Assembly: GCA_012727555.1 (NCBI GenBank)
Contig: JAAYGT010000063.1
Coordinates: 1 to 64,000, forward strand
DNA: 64,000 nucleotides
Direction of reading: 5' to 3'
Source: Alcaligenaceae bacterium
GTDB lineage: Bacteria; Pseudomonadota; Gammaproteobacteria; Burkholderiales; Burkholderiaceae_B
The translations under genes were made by a program, and so were the position numbers. Positions within the stretch are counted from its first letter, which is position 1. The number at the start of each line of letters is the position of its first letter. Under the pieces are notes generated by a model, which saw only the letters and a list, made by a program, of their open reading frames with translations, had not been told where the DNA came from and ran no database searches. This document shows, one piece after another, positions 33,676 to 42,326 of the stretch.

Positions 33676-34161
33676 TTATGATTGGGCTTTCAGTCTGGCC
33701 TTCAGCCATCGCATAAGCCCGCCCAGCATGGGCAGCTTTTCGTACAGCTCTTCGGCAGGATCCCAGTAATCGCGGTGCATGATCACCCGACCGTCAGCGT
33801 GAAAACGTACATGCGACACGCCATGAATGGTCAGCGTAGTGCGTGCAGGCCCGCCGCGCTCGAAACTGAAATTCCAGACCAGGAATGTCTCGGTGCCTTG
33901 CTGAACATGTTCTGTAACACGGAAGCGCGGTGACCCGACTGTACTGAACATATGCTCGAAAATACGCCTGATGGCATCGGTGCCGTTCACCGTGTTGAAA
34001 GGATCCTTGAAATGGGCCTGTGGATGATACACCTGTTCTATTTCAGCCAGTGTGTCGGGGGTCAGTGTTTCATAAAAACGAATCAAACGGTCACACCCTG
34101 TCGGTCTAGCCGACACCAGGGCATGATCCGTGCTTTGAGGGTCGGCTTGCATAACGTTCAA
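33676..34161 (-). CDS. NTF2/SnoaL-like small protein, last gene of the lipid-modification operon
   Basis: A 161-residue alpha+beta-cone protein: RLIRFYETLTPDTLAEIEQVYHPQAHFKDPF is the classic opening of NTF2-like (SnoaL/DUF4440-type) folds, and MHRDYWDPAEELYEKLP closes the cone. Members bind small hydrophobic ligands or catalyse simple isomerisations; function here is unknown. It lies 45 bp downstream of the SDR gene, the only notable gap in the operon, so an extra promoter is possible. Similar genes travel with cfa/DUF1365 clusters in other proteobacteria. Confidence 0.8.
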   Translation of the reverse strand: MNVMQADPQSTDHALVSARPTGCDRLIRFYETLTPDTLAEIEQVYHPQAHFKDPFNTVNGTDAIRRIFEHMFSTVGSPRFRVTEHVQQGTETFLVWNFSFERGGPARTTLTIHGVSHVRFHADGRVIMHRDYWDPAEELYEKLPMLGGLMRWLKARLKAQS

Positions 34162-34206
34162 TGTCGTTCCAGGAAATGGTGTTCAGATGCCTGACTCGGA
34201 TCAGGC

Positions 34207-34995
34207 TCAGGCGCTGCGCGCCAGGCTGCGCAACATGGCAAGGCGGGCTCGTTGCGGTAGCAGGCGAACCAGTTTGAGTCCCAGGCTGAACCTTTTCGGG
34301 AAGTGGATTTCAAACTTGCCCCGCTCAAACCCCTGCACGATCTGGTGAGCTGCCTGTTCCGTTGTAAGTAAAGCCGGCATGTGAAAATCGTTCGAAGCCG
34401 TCAGGCGGGTTTTCACAAAACCGGGGTTTATAAGGTACACACCAATACCGCGATCCCGCAATTCCGCATAAAGAATTTCGGCCAGATTACTTAGAGCTGC
34501 TTTTGAGGGGCCATAAACCGTTGCTTTAGGTAACCCCATGTAACTTGCTACGCTGCTCACCAGCGCAATCCCCCCGACCCCCCGCTCAATGAAATACGGC
34601 ACCAGAATCTCAAGGCCGTAATAAACGGCATTCAGGTTGATTTCGATGATTTTTTTGACATCATCGGCCTTTAATTCCCAGGGCCTGACTGCTTTGTAAT
34701 CGGCGGCACAAAAAACCACAAGGTCAATGGCATGGATTGTATCTTTTAACTGCTGAAAACAGGCCTGCCAGTGTTCAGGCCGGGTTGCATCCATGGGCAA
34801 TACGGTGCAGGTATCCGGGTAAACGCAGGCCAGAGCGTGCAAGGGTTCCTGACGTCGTGCCGATACGGCAACATGTGCCCCCTTGGCAAGCAACTGACGC
34901 GCCAGTTCGGCACCAATACCACTTGACGCACCGATGATCCAGACCTTTTTATGGGCCCAGTCATTGAGTTTTGGGTTCAGGGTAAGCCAGTTCAT
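34207..34995 (-). CDS. Short-chain dehydrogenase/reductase
   Basis: A 262-residue SDR. The nucleotide motif is GASSGIGAELARQL near residue 23, and the catalytic residues are Ser in VSSVAS and Tyr/Lys in YGPSKAA near 165. It acts on an unknown hydrophobic substrate. The C-terminus (FPKRFSLGLKLVRLLP) is basic and amphipathic, possibly membrane-associating. It overlaps the lipoprotein gene upstream by 4 bp, so it is part of the coupled operon. Confidence 0.9.
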   Translation of the reverse strand: MNWLTLNPKLNDWAHKKVWIIGASSGIGAELARQLLAKGAHVAVSARRQEPLHALACVYPDTCTVLPMDATRPEHWQACFQQLKDTIHAIDLVVFCAADYKAVRPWELKADDVKKIIEINLNAVYYGLEILVPYFIERGVGGIALVSSVASYMGLPKATVYGPSKAALSNLAEILYAELRDRGIGVYLINPGFVKTRLTASNDFHMPALLTTEQAAHQIVQGFERGKFEIHFPKRFSLGLKLVRLLPQRARLAMLRSLARSA

Positions 34996-35537
34996 TGTGG
35001 GGCCTCGCGCTGAAAAAACAGGGTGACCTGACCCAGCTCGATGCCAAATTTGGACATGCTGGCACGATTGATCAGGGTGTTTTCATCCATCAGGAACATC
35101 CAGTCATCGAAGTGAACGTGATAGACCGTGCCATCGACAGGCAGGGCCAGCGTATATCGCCAGCGAAATGCATTGCCGGCAAGCTCACCAGTGGCCGTGC
35201 CAATCACGTCGTCGGCTGTGCCTGTCCAGCGCCCCTGGTCATTTTTGACCAGTGTCCAGACACGGCGTTCACGGGTTCCGTCGCTGTACGTGAAATGTTC
35301 ATCGAGCACCAGTTTTTCATCGAGCCATGTTCCGTTGATGACAACATGAAAACGTTTGACGACTTCACCGCCACGTTTCTGGAACATGCCCCAGGCCTGG
35401 GTTTTACCCTGGAAGAAACGGACCAGATCCAGTTCGGGTGATTCATTTGTGTACTGAGTGACATCAGGGGAAGCGCAGCCTGCAAGACCGGCAACAATGA
35501 GCAAAGTGGCCAGCAGGGACTTTATAAAACGTATCAT
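34992..35537 (-). CDS. DUF3833-family outer-membrane-type lipoprotein
   Basis: A 181-residue protein with a lipoprotein signal (LLIVAGLAGC, Cys 21 acylated). The rest is beta-rich and matches the DUF3833 pattern: FFQGKTQAWGMFQKRGGEVVKRF near residue 42 and FHFDDWMFLMDENTLINRASMSKFG (read as HVHFDDWMFLMDE) near 145. Function is unknown in the family, which is repeatedly linked to cyclopropane synthase-like clusters. It overlaps its neighbours by 4 bp on each side. Confidence 0.85.
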   Translation of the reverse strand: MIRFIKSLLATLLIVAGLAGCASPDVTQYTNESPELDLVRFFQGKTQAWGMFQKRGGEVVKRFHVVINGTWLDEKLVLDEHFTYSDGTRERRVWTLVKNDQGRWTGTADDVIGTATGELAGNAFRWRYTLALPVDGTVYHVHFDDWMFLMDENTLINRASMSKFGIELGQVTLFFQREAPQ

Positions 35538-36799
35538 GTGATCACCTTGAGTGTGGATGAACGAACCGGAAGTGAGAACTTGCCAAGGCTGAACCAGGCC
35601 AGCAGTTTGAAAACACAGGGCAAACCTGCATACACCAGGGCCAGTGCCTGGGTGTCGGTATTGCCGCCCGGCTCATAACCGGTCAGGGCAAGAAGCGGCA
35701 GGGTTAGCCCGGATAACGCCAGGGCACATTTACCCAGCAGACTCCAGAGCCCGTAGTAGGCGGCAGGGTCGTGCTGGTCAGGAATGAGGTGCGCAAGAAT
35801 GACCGGGGGCATGGCCAGATCAGCCCCCAGGGCTGCGCCGGCCATGACACAGATCATCAAATAAGGCAGGATGTCGCCGTGCTCAAGAAAGATAGCCCAT
35901 ACGAAGCCTGCACTGGCAATCAACATACCCAGACGCCAGGTTGCGACTGGCCCCCATCGGGTTGCCAGCGCCGACCAAAGGGGTAGCGCAAGCGCACCTG
36001 AAATAAAGTAGGCGCCCAGAAAAACACCGGCCAATGCAGGCGAGCCGATGTGATCATTGATGAAAAACAGTGCAAGCGTGGCTGGAATGGAGACTGACAG
36101 AGCATTCAGGAAATACGGCAGCAACACTTTACCCAAACCGGGCAAGGCAAGCGACTGGCGCAAAGAAACCGGTTGGCTGGCCTGGTGATTGCGTTGCCAG
36201 CGTGGCGCTCGCCAGAGCAGCAGGCCCAGGAAAGCCAGCAACAACACGGCAAACACAAGTGTGTAACCTGCCATGGCCAGTCGGGGCGAGTCGCCGGTTT
36301 CGATGAGCCATACCGGTAGCGCACTGGCCAATACGACACCGGCAAGCCCGGCGGCTTCCCGCCAGGCTGAAGCCTGTACCAGTGTGGCCGGATCGTTCGA
36401 TAGCCGCGCGCCCCAGGCCAGGTAGGAAATCGTCAGAAAACTATGCAGTGTGTAGACACCTGCCAACGCGCCGGCAAGCCACAGAGCCAGTGCAATGGGT
36501 GTCTCGACAGGCACCAGCCACAAGCCGGCAAACAGCACGATCAACGCGATGGCGGTTATCCAGAGAAGCTGCGCCAGGCTACCTATTTGCATGGAACGGT
36601 CGGCAAGGCGACCGAGCCAGGGATCCTGCACCGTATCAATGATGCGGGCAGCAAACAGCACGATACCCGTGGTTGCCAAAGGCAATGCCAGTACCGTGCT
36701 GTAGTATTGCGGTACCTGTATATACACGGGCAATGCCACCATGGCCAGGGGCATGCCCAGCAGGCCGTAGGCTGGCAGTGCTCCGCCCGGGCGTTTCAT
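35534..36799 (-). CDS. MFS-type transporter (GPH/MelB-like)
   Basis: A 421-residue membrane protein with about 12 helices. The N-terminus LLGMPLAMVALPVYIQVPQYYS and the loop ARIIDTVQDPWLGRLADRS resemble the glycoside-pentoside-hexuronide branch of the major facilitator superfamily. Because it is translationally coupled to lipid-modification genes, a lipid or lysolipid substrate is more likely than a sugar; this is inference. It overlaps the chalcone-isomerase-like gene by 4 bp. Confidence 0.85.
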   Translation of the reverse strand: MKRPGGALPAYGLLGMPLAMVALPVYIQVPQYYSTVLALPLATTGIVLFAARIIDTVQDPWLGRLADRSMQIGSLAQLLWITAIALIVLFAGLWLVPVETPIALALWLAGALAGVYTLHSFLTISYLAWGARLSNDPATLVQASAWREAAGLAGVVLASALPVWLIETGDSPRLAMAGYTLVFAVLLLAFLGLLLWRAPRWQRNHQASQPVSLRQSLALPGLGKVLLPYFLNALSVSIPATLALFFINDHIGSPALAGVFLGAYFISGALALPLWSALATRWGPVATWRLGMLIASAGFVWAIFLEHGDILPYLMICVMAGAALGADLAMPPVILAHLIPDQHDPAAYYGLWSLLGKCALALSGLTLPLLALTGYEPGGNTDTQALALVYAGLPCVFKLLAWFSLGKFSLPVRSSTLKVIT

Positions 36800-37314
36800 G
36801 GCTGTGCCTCGCCCAGCAGGCTCGCGCGTAACCCGGGTGCACGGGTTTCACGGTCAAGCCAGATACCGAAAAAATGGCGTGCAAAGAGCGGGTCAGGAAT
36901 CTGTGCGGTAGGTTCGCCGTTCAGATAAAAACGTGCCCCTTCTTCAGGGTGGTAGTGGCCGGTGAATGTATCGCCGGCCTTGACATCGGCGAATGCCTGC
37001 TGCATGTCGTGTTCCCATCGAGTCCGGGTTGCCTCGTCAGGCAAGGCATTCATCCGCTCGAGCTCGTCAAGACTGCTTTGCACCAACTGGGCGCGCGTGA
37101 AGTTTCGCTGATACTTCAGCTCGAGCGCAAAGGGTTGTTCAAACACAGGCGCACGGCATGAACCGTACAGTTTTGCATCGTACAAAGTGAAGCCGAAAAA
37201 CCGGAAAGTCCCTTCACCACAGAGTTTTCCCCCGGTCGCGGTGTGTGCAGGGTTGGCCTGCGCCGCACTGGCAAGCAGGATCAGTCCCAATGCAAAGTGA
37301 CGTGCTCTTTTCAT
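36796..37314 (-). CDS. Chalcone isomerase-like exported protein
   Basis: A 172-residue protein with a signal peptide (residues 1 to about 20, ending in AQA). The mature part fits the bacterial chalcone isomerase-like domain: GEGTFRFFGFTLYDAKLYG near residue 32, FALELKYQRNFTRAQLVQSSLDE near 65, FARHFFGIWLD near 145. It probably binds fatty acyl groups, since no flavonoid pathway is expected. The ATG at 37314 has GGAAG upstream; a GTG three codons earlier is also possible. It overlaps the cfa-like stop. Confidence 0.85.
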   Translation of the reverse strand: MKRARHFALGLILLASAAQANPAHTATGGKLCGEGTFRFFGFTLYDAKLYGSCRAPVFEQPFALELKYQRNFTRAQLVQSSLDELERMNALPDEATRTRWEHDMQQAFADVKAGDTFTGHYHPEEGARFYLNGEPTAQIPDPLFARHFFGIWLDRETRAPGLRASLLGEAQP

Positions 37315-37319
37315 GGTCT

Positions 37320-38528
37320 TCACTTCCTGAGCAGGAATTGCACAACATCGGTGCGGCCTTCATCGAATCCGGCTTCACAATACGACAGATACAGAAACCA
37401 GGTGCGAATGAAGGTTTCGTCAAAACCCAATTGGCGAACGGCAGGCAGTTGCTGTTCGAACCGCCGTGACCATTGCCGCAATGTTTCGGCGTAATCAGGA
37501 CCAAATGCCACCATCGCGCGTGCTGTCAGGCCGGATTCTTCCGCCCTTTGCACAAAGTGCGGAATCGTGGGCAACATGCCACCGGGGAAAATGTATTGGC
37601 GGATGAAGTCGCTGCTGCTGCGGTAGGCGTCGAAGCGATCTTCGTGGATGGTGATCGACTGCACAACCGCCCTGCCCCCGGGCTTGAGGCGCTCATGTAC
37701 AACCCTGAAGTACCCTGGCCAGTATTTTTCGCCGACTGCCTCAAACATTTCAATGGAAACAACCGCGTCGTAGCTTCCGGTGACATCGCGGTAGTCACAC
37801 AGCTCAATGTTGACGAGTTCGTTCAACTGTTCCGCCTGCACGCGTTGGCGGGCTTTTTCAGCCTGGGCCTGTGAAATGGTGATGGCATGTACATGAACAC
37901 CCTGACGCGCTGCGTGCAAGGCAAAGCCTGCCCAGCCACACCCGATTTCCAGCACACGCATACCCGGCTTGAGTTCAAGGGAGTCCATGATGTGCTGGTA
38001 CTTGTTGTACTGTGCCGTTTCAAGATCAAGGGTGTGATCCCCGTGATACAACGCACTGGAATAGCTCCAGGTGTCGTCAAGCCACAAGGCATAGAAGGCA
38101 TTGCCCAGATCGTAATGGGCATGGATATTGCGGCGGCTGCCTGAGCGGGTATTGGGCCGCAGACGGTGCAAAATGCCATACCAGAATCGGGACAGCGCTG
38201 AACCGTGGACTGTCTGGCTGAGTGCATCTTCGTTGCGCAAGGCCAGTTTCAGCAAGGCACTCAGATCGGGGGTATCCACCCAGCCTTTCCGGTAGGCCTC
38301 GGCAAAACCGATGTCGCCGGCTTTCAGAATTTCGCCGCAGGCGCGCCAGTCGTTAATGATCAGGCGTACACCGGGGTGACTATGAGGATCACCGAACACC
38401 TGCTGACTGCCATCGGGCGTGAGCAGCAGAACATGGCCATGTCGCAGTCGAGTCAGCAGCGAAACAAATACGCGGGCAAGCGCAGGCATGCTGGTACGCG
38501 AAGAAACAAGCGTGCGGGATGAGCTCAT
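37320..38528 (-). CDS. Cyclopropane-fatty-acyl-phospholipid synthase-family methyltransferase
   Basis: A 402-residue SAM-dependent enzyme acting on the cis double bonds of membrane phospholipids. The N-terminal lipid-binding part (residues 1-115) is followed by NIHAHYDLGNAFYALWLD, the SAM motif VLEIGCGWAGFALHAA near residue 195, SIEMFEAVGEKYWPGYF near 262, FIFPGGMLP-like YIFPGGMLPTI near 315, and a Cys in YLSYCEAGF near 380. It could make cyclopropane or, with its partners, a methylated or furan fatty acid as in the ufa genes of Rhodobacter. Coupled by 4-bp overlap to DUF1365. Confidence 0.9.
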   Translation of the reverse strand: MSSSRTLVSSRTSMPALARVFVSLLTRLRHGHVLLLTPDGSQQVFGDPHSHPGVRLIINDWRACGEILKAGDIGFAEAYRKGWVDTPDLSALLKLALRNEDALSQTVHGSALSRFWYGILHRLRPNTRSGSRRNIHAHYDLGNAFYALWLDDTWSYSSALYHGDHTLDLETAQYNKYQHIMDSLELKPGMRVLEIGCGWAGFALHAARQGVHVHAITISQAQAEKARQRVQAEQLNELVNIELCDYRDVTGSYDAVVSIEMFEAVGEKYWPGYFRVVHERLKPGGRAVVQSITIHEDRFDAYRSSSDFIRQYIFPGGMLPTIPHFVQRAEESGLTARAMVAFGPDYAETLRQWSRRFEQQLPAVRQLGFDETFIRTWFLYLSYCEAGFDEGRTDVVQFLLRK

Positions 38529-39388
38529 GATGGATCCTTGTCAGGAAGTGGTATCGATGAATCGGAGGCGCAAGACTCGTTCCGGGGTGGACGTGCGCCG
38601 TAAAAGGGTACTTTGCGCAACCAGAGCCGCAACGCCTGCCAGTGAATGCGGGTAATGACGGAAAACGTGATGAGGGGCTGTCGTGCAAAGGCCCGAAGAA
38701 AATTTCCGGTCTGAAGTGGTTCAAGGTGACCACCGATCGAGGTGCGCAGTATCAGACCAGTGTCATCAGCCAGATTGATGCTGACAAACGAGGTCAACGG
38801 CGTTTCACGCAACCGGAAGGTGTAATCGCCTTGTACAGTGAGAAATGGCGATACATGAAAGGTTTTACGGCAAACAAGGCGTGAATCGTGCGTGATGCCC
38901 TGCCCATCTTCGGCAACAAGCAAGTAGCTATGCCGGTCACCAAAGGTGTTGTTCACTTCTGCCAGCAGCGCAAGCAGTCTGCCATCGGCTGCATGACAGA
39001 ACCAGAAACTGACCGGGTTGAAGGCATAACCCAGAATGCGCGGAAATGTTTGCAATATCAGTTGGCCATCGGCCGTTATGCCCTGACTGGCCAGTTCGGC
39101 ACGTAGCCAGCCTGCAAGATCCGACCCGTCATGGGGTCCGTAGTCTTTCAGGTACAAACTGGCCAGACGGGGCTTGTTCAAACCGAACCACCAGCAAGCA
39201 TTCAGCTCATGCAGTCGGTCAAGATCGAACCGCATGCAAAAAACTGAATACACGAATTTCAGACGGCGTGGCCTGATGCGTTCATGCAATACACGCGCTT
39301 TCAGCAGCCACGCTGCCGGTGATCGCCGGTCAGAATCGGGCTTGCTGGCCTGATCGCGTGCCTGAGCGGGCATTACAGGCGTGTCCAT
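38525..39388 (-). CDS. DUF1365-family protein
   Basis: A 287-residue protein. Typical DUF1365 features are HERIRPRRLKFVYSVFCMRFDLDRL near residue 35, LQTFPRILGYAFNPVSFWFCH near 115, LLALLAEVNNTFGDRH near 140, and KTFHVSPFL near 175. The family has no established chemistry but is almost always found between an FAD-dependent amine oxidase-like protein and a cfa-like methyltransferase, as here. It starts inside the end of the FAD oxidase gene (16-bp overlap; an ATG at 39373 with 1-bp overlap is the alternative). Confidence 0.9.
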   Translation of the reverse strand: MDTPVMPAQARDQASKPDSDRRSPAAWLLKARVLHERIRPRRLKFVYSVFCMRFDLDRLHELNACWWFGLNKPRLASLYLKDYGPHDGSDLAGWLRAELASQGITADGQLILQTFPRILGYAFNPVSFWFCHAADGRLLALLAEVNNTFGDRHSYLLVAEDGQGITHDSRLVCRKTFHVSPFLTVQGDYTFRLRETPLTSFVSINLADDTGLILRTSIGGHLEPLQTGNFLRAFARQPLITFSVITRIHWQALRLWLRKVPFYGARPPRNESCASDSSIPLPDKDPS

Positions 39389-40665
39389 GCCGGTTCCAGT
39401 CCGAAGGCCCGGGCAATGCGCAGGGCAGATTTCAAACCGTCTTCGTGAAACCCGTAGCCTGTCCAGGCACCGGCATACCAGGTGTGGTTCTGACCCTGGA
39501 GAACCGGCACTTTGGTCTGTGCCTGAATGGCACCAAGATCAAAAACGGGATGTTCGTAATCGAAACGGGCAATGACCTGGGACGCTGCTGGTGCCTGAAT
39601 CGGGTTGAGTGTCACTACCACCGGGTCGTTGAAAGGTATGGGTTGTAACTGGTTGAGCAGGTAACTGACGCAAATGGGTTGATCATGACCTTGACCGTCG
39701 CGGGTCAGGTAGTTCCAGGCCGACCACACTTTGCGCCGGACCGGCAGTAACGAGGCATCGGTATGCAGTACCGCCAGATTGTGCTGGTACTTGATAGCAC
39801 CCAGCACTTCGTTTTCCTGGCGGGTCGGGTTCGACAGCAATCTGAGCGAGGTGGGCGCATGTGTTGCAAGCACCACCTCATCGAAATGTTCCGTACCGGC
39901 ATCGGTACGAATCTCGACACCGTCAGTATGCCTTTGTATGGAACGCACCGGGCATACAGCCCGAATGTCAGGCAGCTTTTCAAGGATACGCCTGACGTAG
40001 TCGCGCGCGCCACCAATGACAGTGCGCCATTGCGGCCTGTCATTGATTTGCAGCAGCGCATGATTCATGCAGAAACGCAGGAAGGTGGCGGCAGGAAACT
40101 TGAGAATGTCGGAAGGTTTGCTGGACCAGATGGAGCCGGCCATGGGCAGGAGATAACTGTCGCGAAAAGCCTTGCCGTATCCGCCCGCAATCAGGAGTTC
40201 ATTCAGAGAGCAGCCCGATTGCTCTACCTGCGCCAGGTAGCTTTCAGCATTTCGATTGAAACGCAGGATGTCACGGATCATGAAGGCGAAACTGGGCGAA
40301 AACAGTTTGCTGCGCTGGGCGAAAAGGGTGTCAAGGCTGGTGCCGGCCCATTCAAATTCCCCCTTGTTACGCGACACTGAAAAAGACATGTCACTGGGGT
40401 GGGACTGCACACCCAACTCCTGGAACAAAGCAATCAGATTCGGGTAGGTTCGGTCGTTGAAAACGAGAAAACCGGTATCGACCGGGTGCGTGACCCCGTT
40501 CAGCGTGACATCGACCGTATTGGTGTGTCCACCGAAATAGGCACCCGACTCGAAAAGAGTGACCCTGTGTGCCCTGGAAAGAAAGTAGGCACTGGCCAGG
40601 CCACTGATACCTGAACCCACGACTGCAATACGCAGGTTATGTGGACTTTTCGCTGGTGTTTTCAT
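39373..40665 (-). CDS. FAD-dependent amine oxidase-like protein, first gene of the lipid-modification operon
   Basis: A 430-residue flavoprotein. The dinucleotide motif is AVVGSGISGLASAYFLSRAHRVTLFE near residue 14, followed by GGHTNTVD. The C-terminal FAD segment is NHTWYAGAWTGYGFHEDGLKSAL. It belongs to the amine oxidase-like (squalene/phytoene-desaturase-related) group found with DUF1365 and cfa homologues; related proteins act as acyl-lipid desaturases. It heads eight coupled genes running to 33676 and is divergent from a TetR gene with a dyad in between. Confidence 0.9.
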   Translation of the reverse strand: MKTPAKSPHNLRIAVVGSGISGLASAYFLSRAHRVTLFESGAYFGGHTNTVDVTLNGVTHPVDTGFLVFNDRTYPNLIALFQELGVQSHPSDMSFSVSRNKGEFEWAGTSLDTLFAQRSKLFSPSFAFMIRDILRFNRNAESYLAQVEQSGCSLNELLIAGGYGKAFRDSYLLPMAGSIWSSKPSDILKFPAATFLRFCMNHALLQINDRPQWRTVIGGARDYVRRILEKLPDIRAVCPVRSIQRHTDGVEIRTDAGTEHFDEVVLATHAPTSLRLLSNPTRQENEVLGAIKYQHNLAVLHTDASLLPVRRKVWSAWNYLTRDGQGHDQPICVSYLLNQLQPIPFNDPVVVTLNPIQAPAASQVIARFDYEHPVFDLGAIQAQTKVPVLQGQNHTWYAGAWTGYGFHEDGLKSALRIARAFGLEPAWTRL

Positions 40666-40746
40666 GGACTTACCTGATTAAAAATTGAACTGGTGCAGTG
40701 TTACAGAACGGTGTTAAGATGCGTTTAAACCAATCAGATAAAGATA

Positions 40747-40760
40747 ATACTATACAGTAT
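40747..40760. promoter_or_regulatory. Candidate TetR operator
   Basis: ATACT-ATAC-AGTAT is a 14-bp dyad in the 107-bp gap between the FAD oxidase operon and the tetR start (40773). It lies 13 bp upstream of the tetR ATG and overlaps a plausible -10 (TATACAGTAT region). Binding by the adjacent TetR protein is inferred from position. Confidence 0.5.
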
Positions 40761-40772
40761 CGGGATTTACCA

Positions 40773-41408
40773 ATGAGTATTTTGAAAGCTCTCAGCTTCA
40801 AGGATCAAACCTTCAAACTTCGGGAAGATGCCATTCTCGATGCAACTACGCGCATCCTTGCGTCCAAGGGGTTCGACCTCATGACCATGGACGACGTCGC
40901 ACTTGAGGTTGGCATTTCGAAGCCCAGTCTGTACAAGCATTTCAAATCGAAGGAAAAGCTGGCGGGTGAAGCCATGATCAGGCTGCTCGATGCAGCCCTT
41001 GAGCAGTTGGGCCTGATGCCTGATACGCTCTCGCCCCGCATGAAGCTGCAGGGTTTGCTGGAATGGGCGCTGCATGTGCGCCTGAACGGATGCCTGCCCT
41101 TTCTGCCGGCCACCAGTGCGCATGTCAGGGAAATGCTTACCCGCAACCTGCGCTATGTAGCGCGCGTTGTGAAATTGCATCACAAGGTGAAATCACTGGT
41201 ACAGCAGGCCAAGAAAGCCGGCGAACTGAAAAGCAGTCTGCCAGACGACGTCATCACGTACAGTTTTTATGCCCGAACCTGTGATCCCGCCGTTGATTAC
41301 TTGAAGCTCTACGACAAAATGGACCCCGACACCATTGTTCAGCACATGGTCACTGTCTGGTTTGACGGTGTGGGTAATGAACAGAAAGAGACTGCTGCAA
41401 AAACCTGA
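40773..41408 (+). CDS. TetR/AcrR-family transcriptional regulator
   Basis: A 211-residue regulator. The helix-turn-helix is AILDATTRILASKGFDLMTMDDVALEVGISKPSLYKHF (read in segments) at residues ~20-57, with the typical KPSLYKHFKSKEKL. The rest is helical ligand-binding domain. The ATG at 40773 is chosen because the domain begins 20 residues later; the frame is open further upstream. It is divergent from the lipid-modification operon and is probably its repressor, sensing a fatty acyl compound; this is inference. It ends 3 bp from the stop of cueR. Confidence 0.9.
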   Translation: MSILKALSFKDQTFKLREDAILDATTRILASKGFDLMTMDDVALEVGISKPSLYKHFKSKEKLAGEAMIRLLDAALEQLGLMPDTLSPRMKLQGLLEWALHVRLNGCLPFLPATSAHVREMLTRNLRYVARVVKLHHKVKSLVQQAKKAGELKSSLPDDVITYSFYARTCDPAVDYLKLYDKMDPDTIVQHMVTVWFDGVGNEQKETAAKT

Positions 41409-41411
41409 ACC

Positions 41412-41831
41412 CTACCGTTTCAGGTGGGTGGGGTCGTGGGGAAATGTGCCCGCCAGGTCGGCCAGAATCGGGCAGTCGGGGCGTGTGTCACCCTGACAGC
41501 ATCCGGCCAGATGTTCAAGCTGATCGCGTATGGATTGCAGCTTCTGGATATCGTTGTTCAATTCCTGAATGTACTGCGCAGCCAATGCCTTGACATCACC
41601 ACTTTTTCTTCCCGTGTCATTCCACAGCGCCACCAGTTTTCTGATGCGGTCAAGTGAAAACCCCAGATCACGCGCACGCTTTATGAAACGGAGCGTGTGC
41701 AGGTCAGCCGGCCCGTACTGTCTGTAACCTGACGCACTGCGGTGGGGTTCAGCCAGCAGGCCAACCTGTTCATAGTGTCGAATCATTTTTGCACTCAGGC
41801 CGCTGGCTCGGGCCGCTTCGCCAATGTTCAT
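41412..41831 (-). CDS. cueR: Copper-responsive MerR-family regulator CueR
   Basis: A 139-residue metalloregulator. The helix-turn-helix MNIGEAARASGLSAKMIRHYEQVGLL opens the protein, followed by a dimerisation helix. The Cu(I)-binding loop is AGCCQGDTRPDCPI near residue 112, with the two CueR cysteines spaced as in the family. The ATG at 41831 is preferred over a longer frame because it begins at the conserved MNIGEAA. It is divergent from copZ; both copper promoters nearby have the long 19-bp spacer CueR works on. Confidence 0.93.
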   Translation of the reverse strand: MNIGEAARASGLSAKMIRHYEQVGLLAEPHRSASGYRQYGPADLHTLRFIKRARDLGFSLDRIRKLVALWNDTGRKSGDVKALAAQYIQELNNDIQKLQSIRDQLEHLAGCCQGDTRPDCPILADLAGTFPHDPTHLKR

Positions 41832-41903
41832 GGAATTGATCCTGCTCGCATGCTGGTCAGACGTGTTTTTCGAATGGTCGAGAACCCGATGGTGTCCGGC
41901 ATG

Positions 41904-41934
41904 TTGACCTTGCCTGCATGGCAAGGTTTAACAT
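41904..41934 (+). promoter_or_regulatory. CueR-type promoter of copZ
   Basis: TTGACC and TAACAT are separated by 19 bp, with the perfect dyad ACCTTGCC-TGCAT-GGCAAGGT (41907-41927) between. This overlong spacer with a central MerR-type palindrome is diagnostic for MerR-family metal promoters. It reads toward the copper chaperone gene. Confidence 0.88.
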
Positions 41935-41972
41935 CGAGACTTTTCAGTACTCTACCTGGCGGAGAAACGACC

Positions 41973-42176
41973 ATGATTACTTTTGAAGTTCCCGACATGA
42001 CCTGCGGCCATTGTGTGAAAAAAATTACTGAAGCCGTACAAACGGCAGCACCCGATGCCATGCTGGAATGCGATGTTCCCGGGAAAACCGTTACCATCAG
42101 TTCCGCAAGCGCTGCCGCAGTACTCGAGACCGCGATCAGGCAGGCCGGTTTTTCACCGAAAAAACTTGAAAACTGA
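41973..42176 (+). CDS. copZ: Copper chaperone CopZ-like (HMA domain)
   Basis: A 67-residue heavy-metal-associated domain: MITFEVPDMTCGHCVKKITEAV carries the metal-binding MTCGHC. It would carry Cu(I) in the cytoplasm to the CopA ATPase. The ATG at 41973 has GGCGGAG upstream and lies 39 bp from the CueR-type promoter. The 150-bp gap after it (to the copA stop at 42327) has several GC-rich repeats but no gene. Confidence 0.93.
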   Translation: MITFEVPDMTCGHCVKKITEAVQTAAPDAMLECDVPGKTVTISSASAAAVLETAIRQAGFSPKKLEN

Positions 42177-42326
42177 ACGATAAGGCCCAGTACCCAGGCA
42201 CTGCTGCCGGGCCAGCTGGCTGCCGCCAGCAAACCAGGCACAGTGCATGCTCCGTGTGTCGAGCGCCCGCGACAATGGGGAACCGGGCTTGATTGGGTTG
42301 TTCATGGAAGGCTCCGGTGGATGGGT

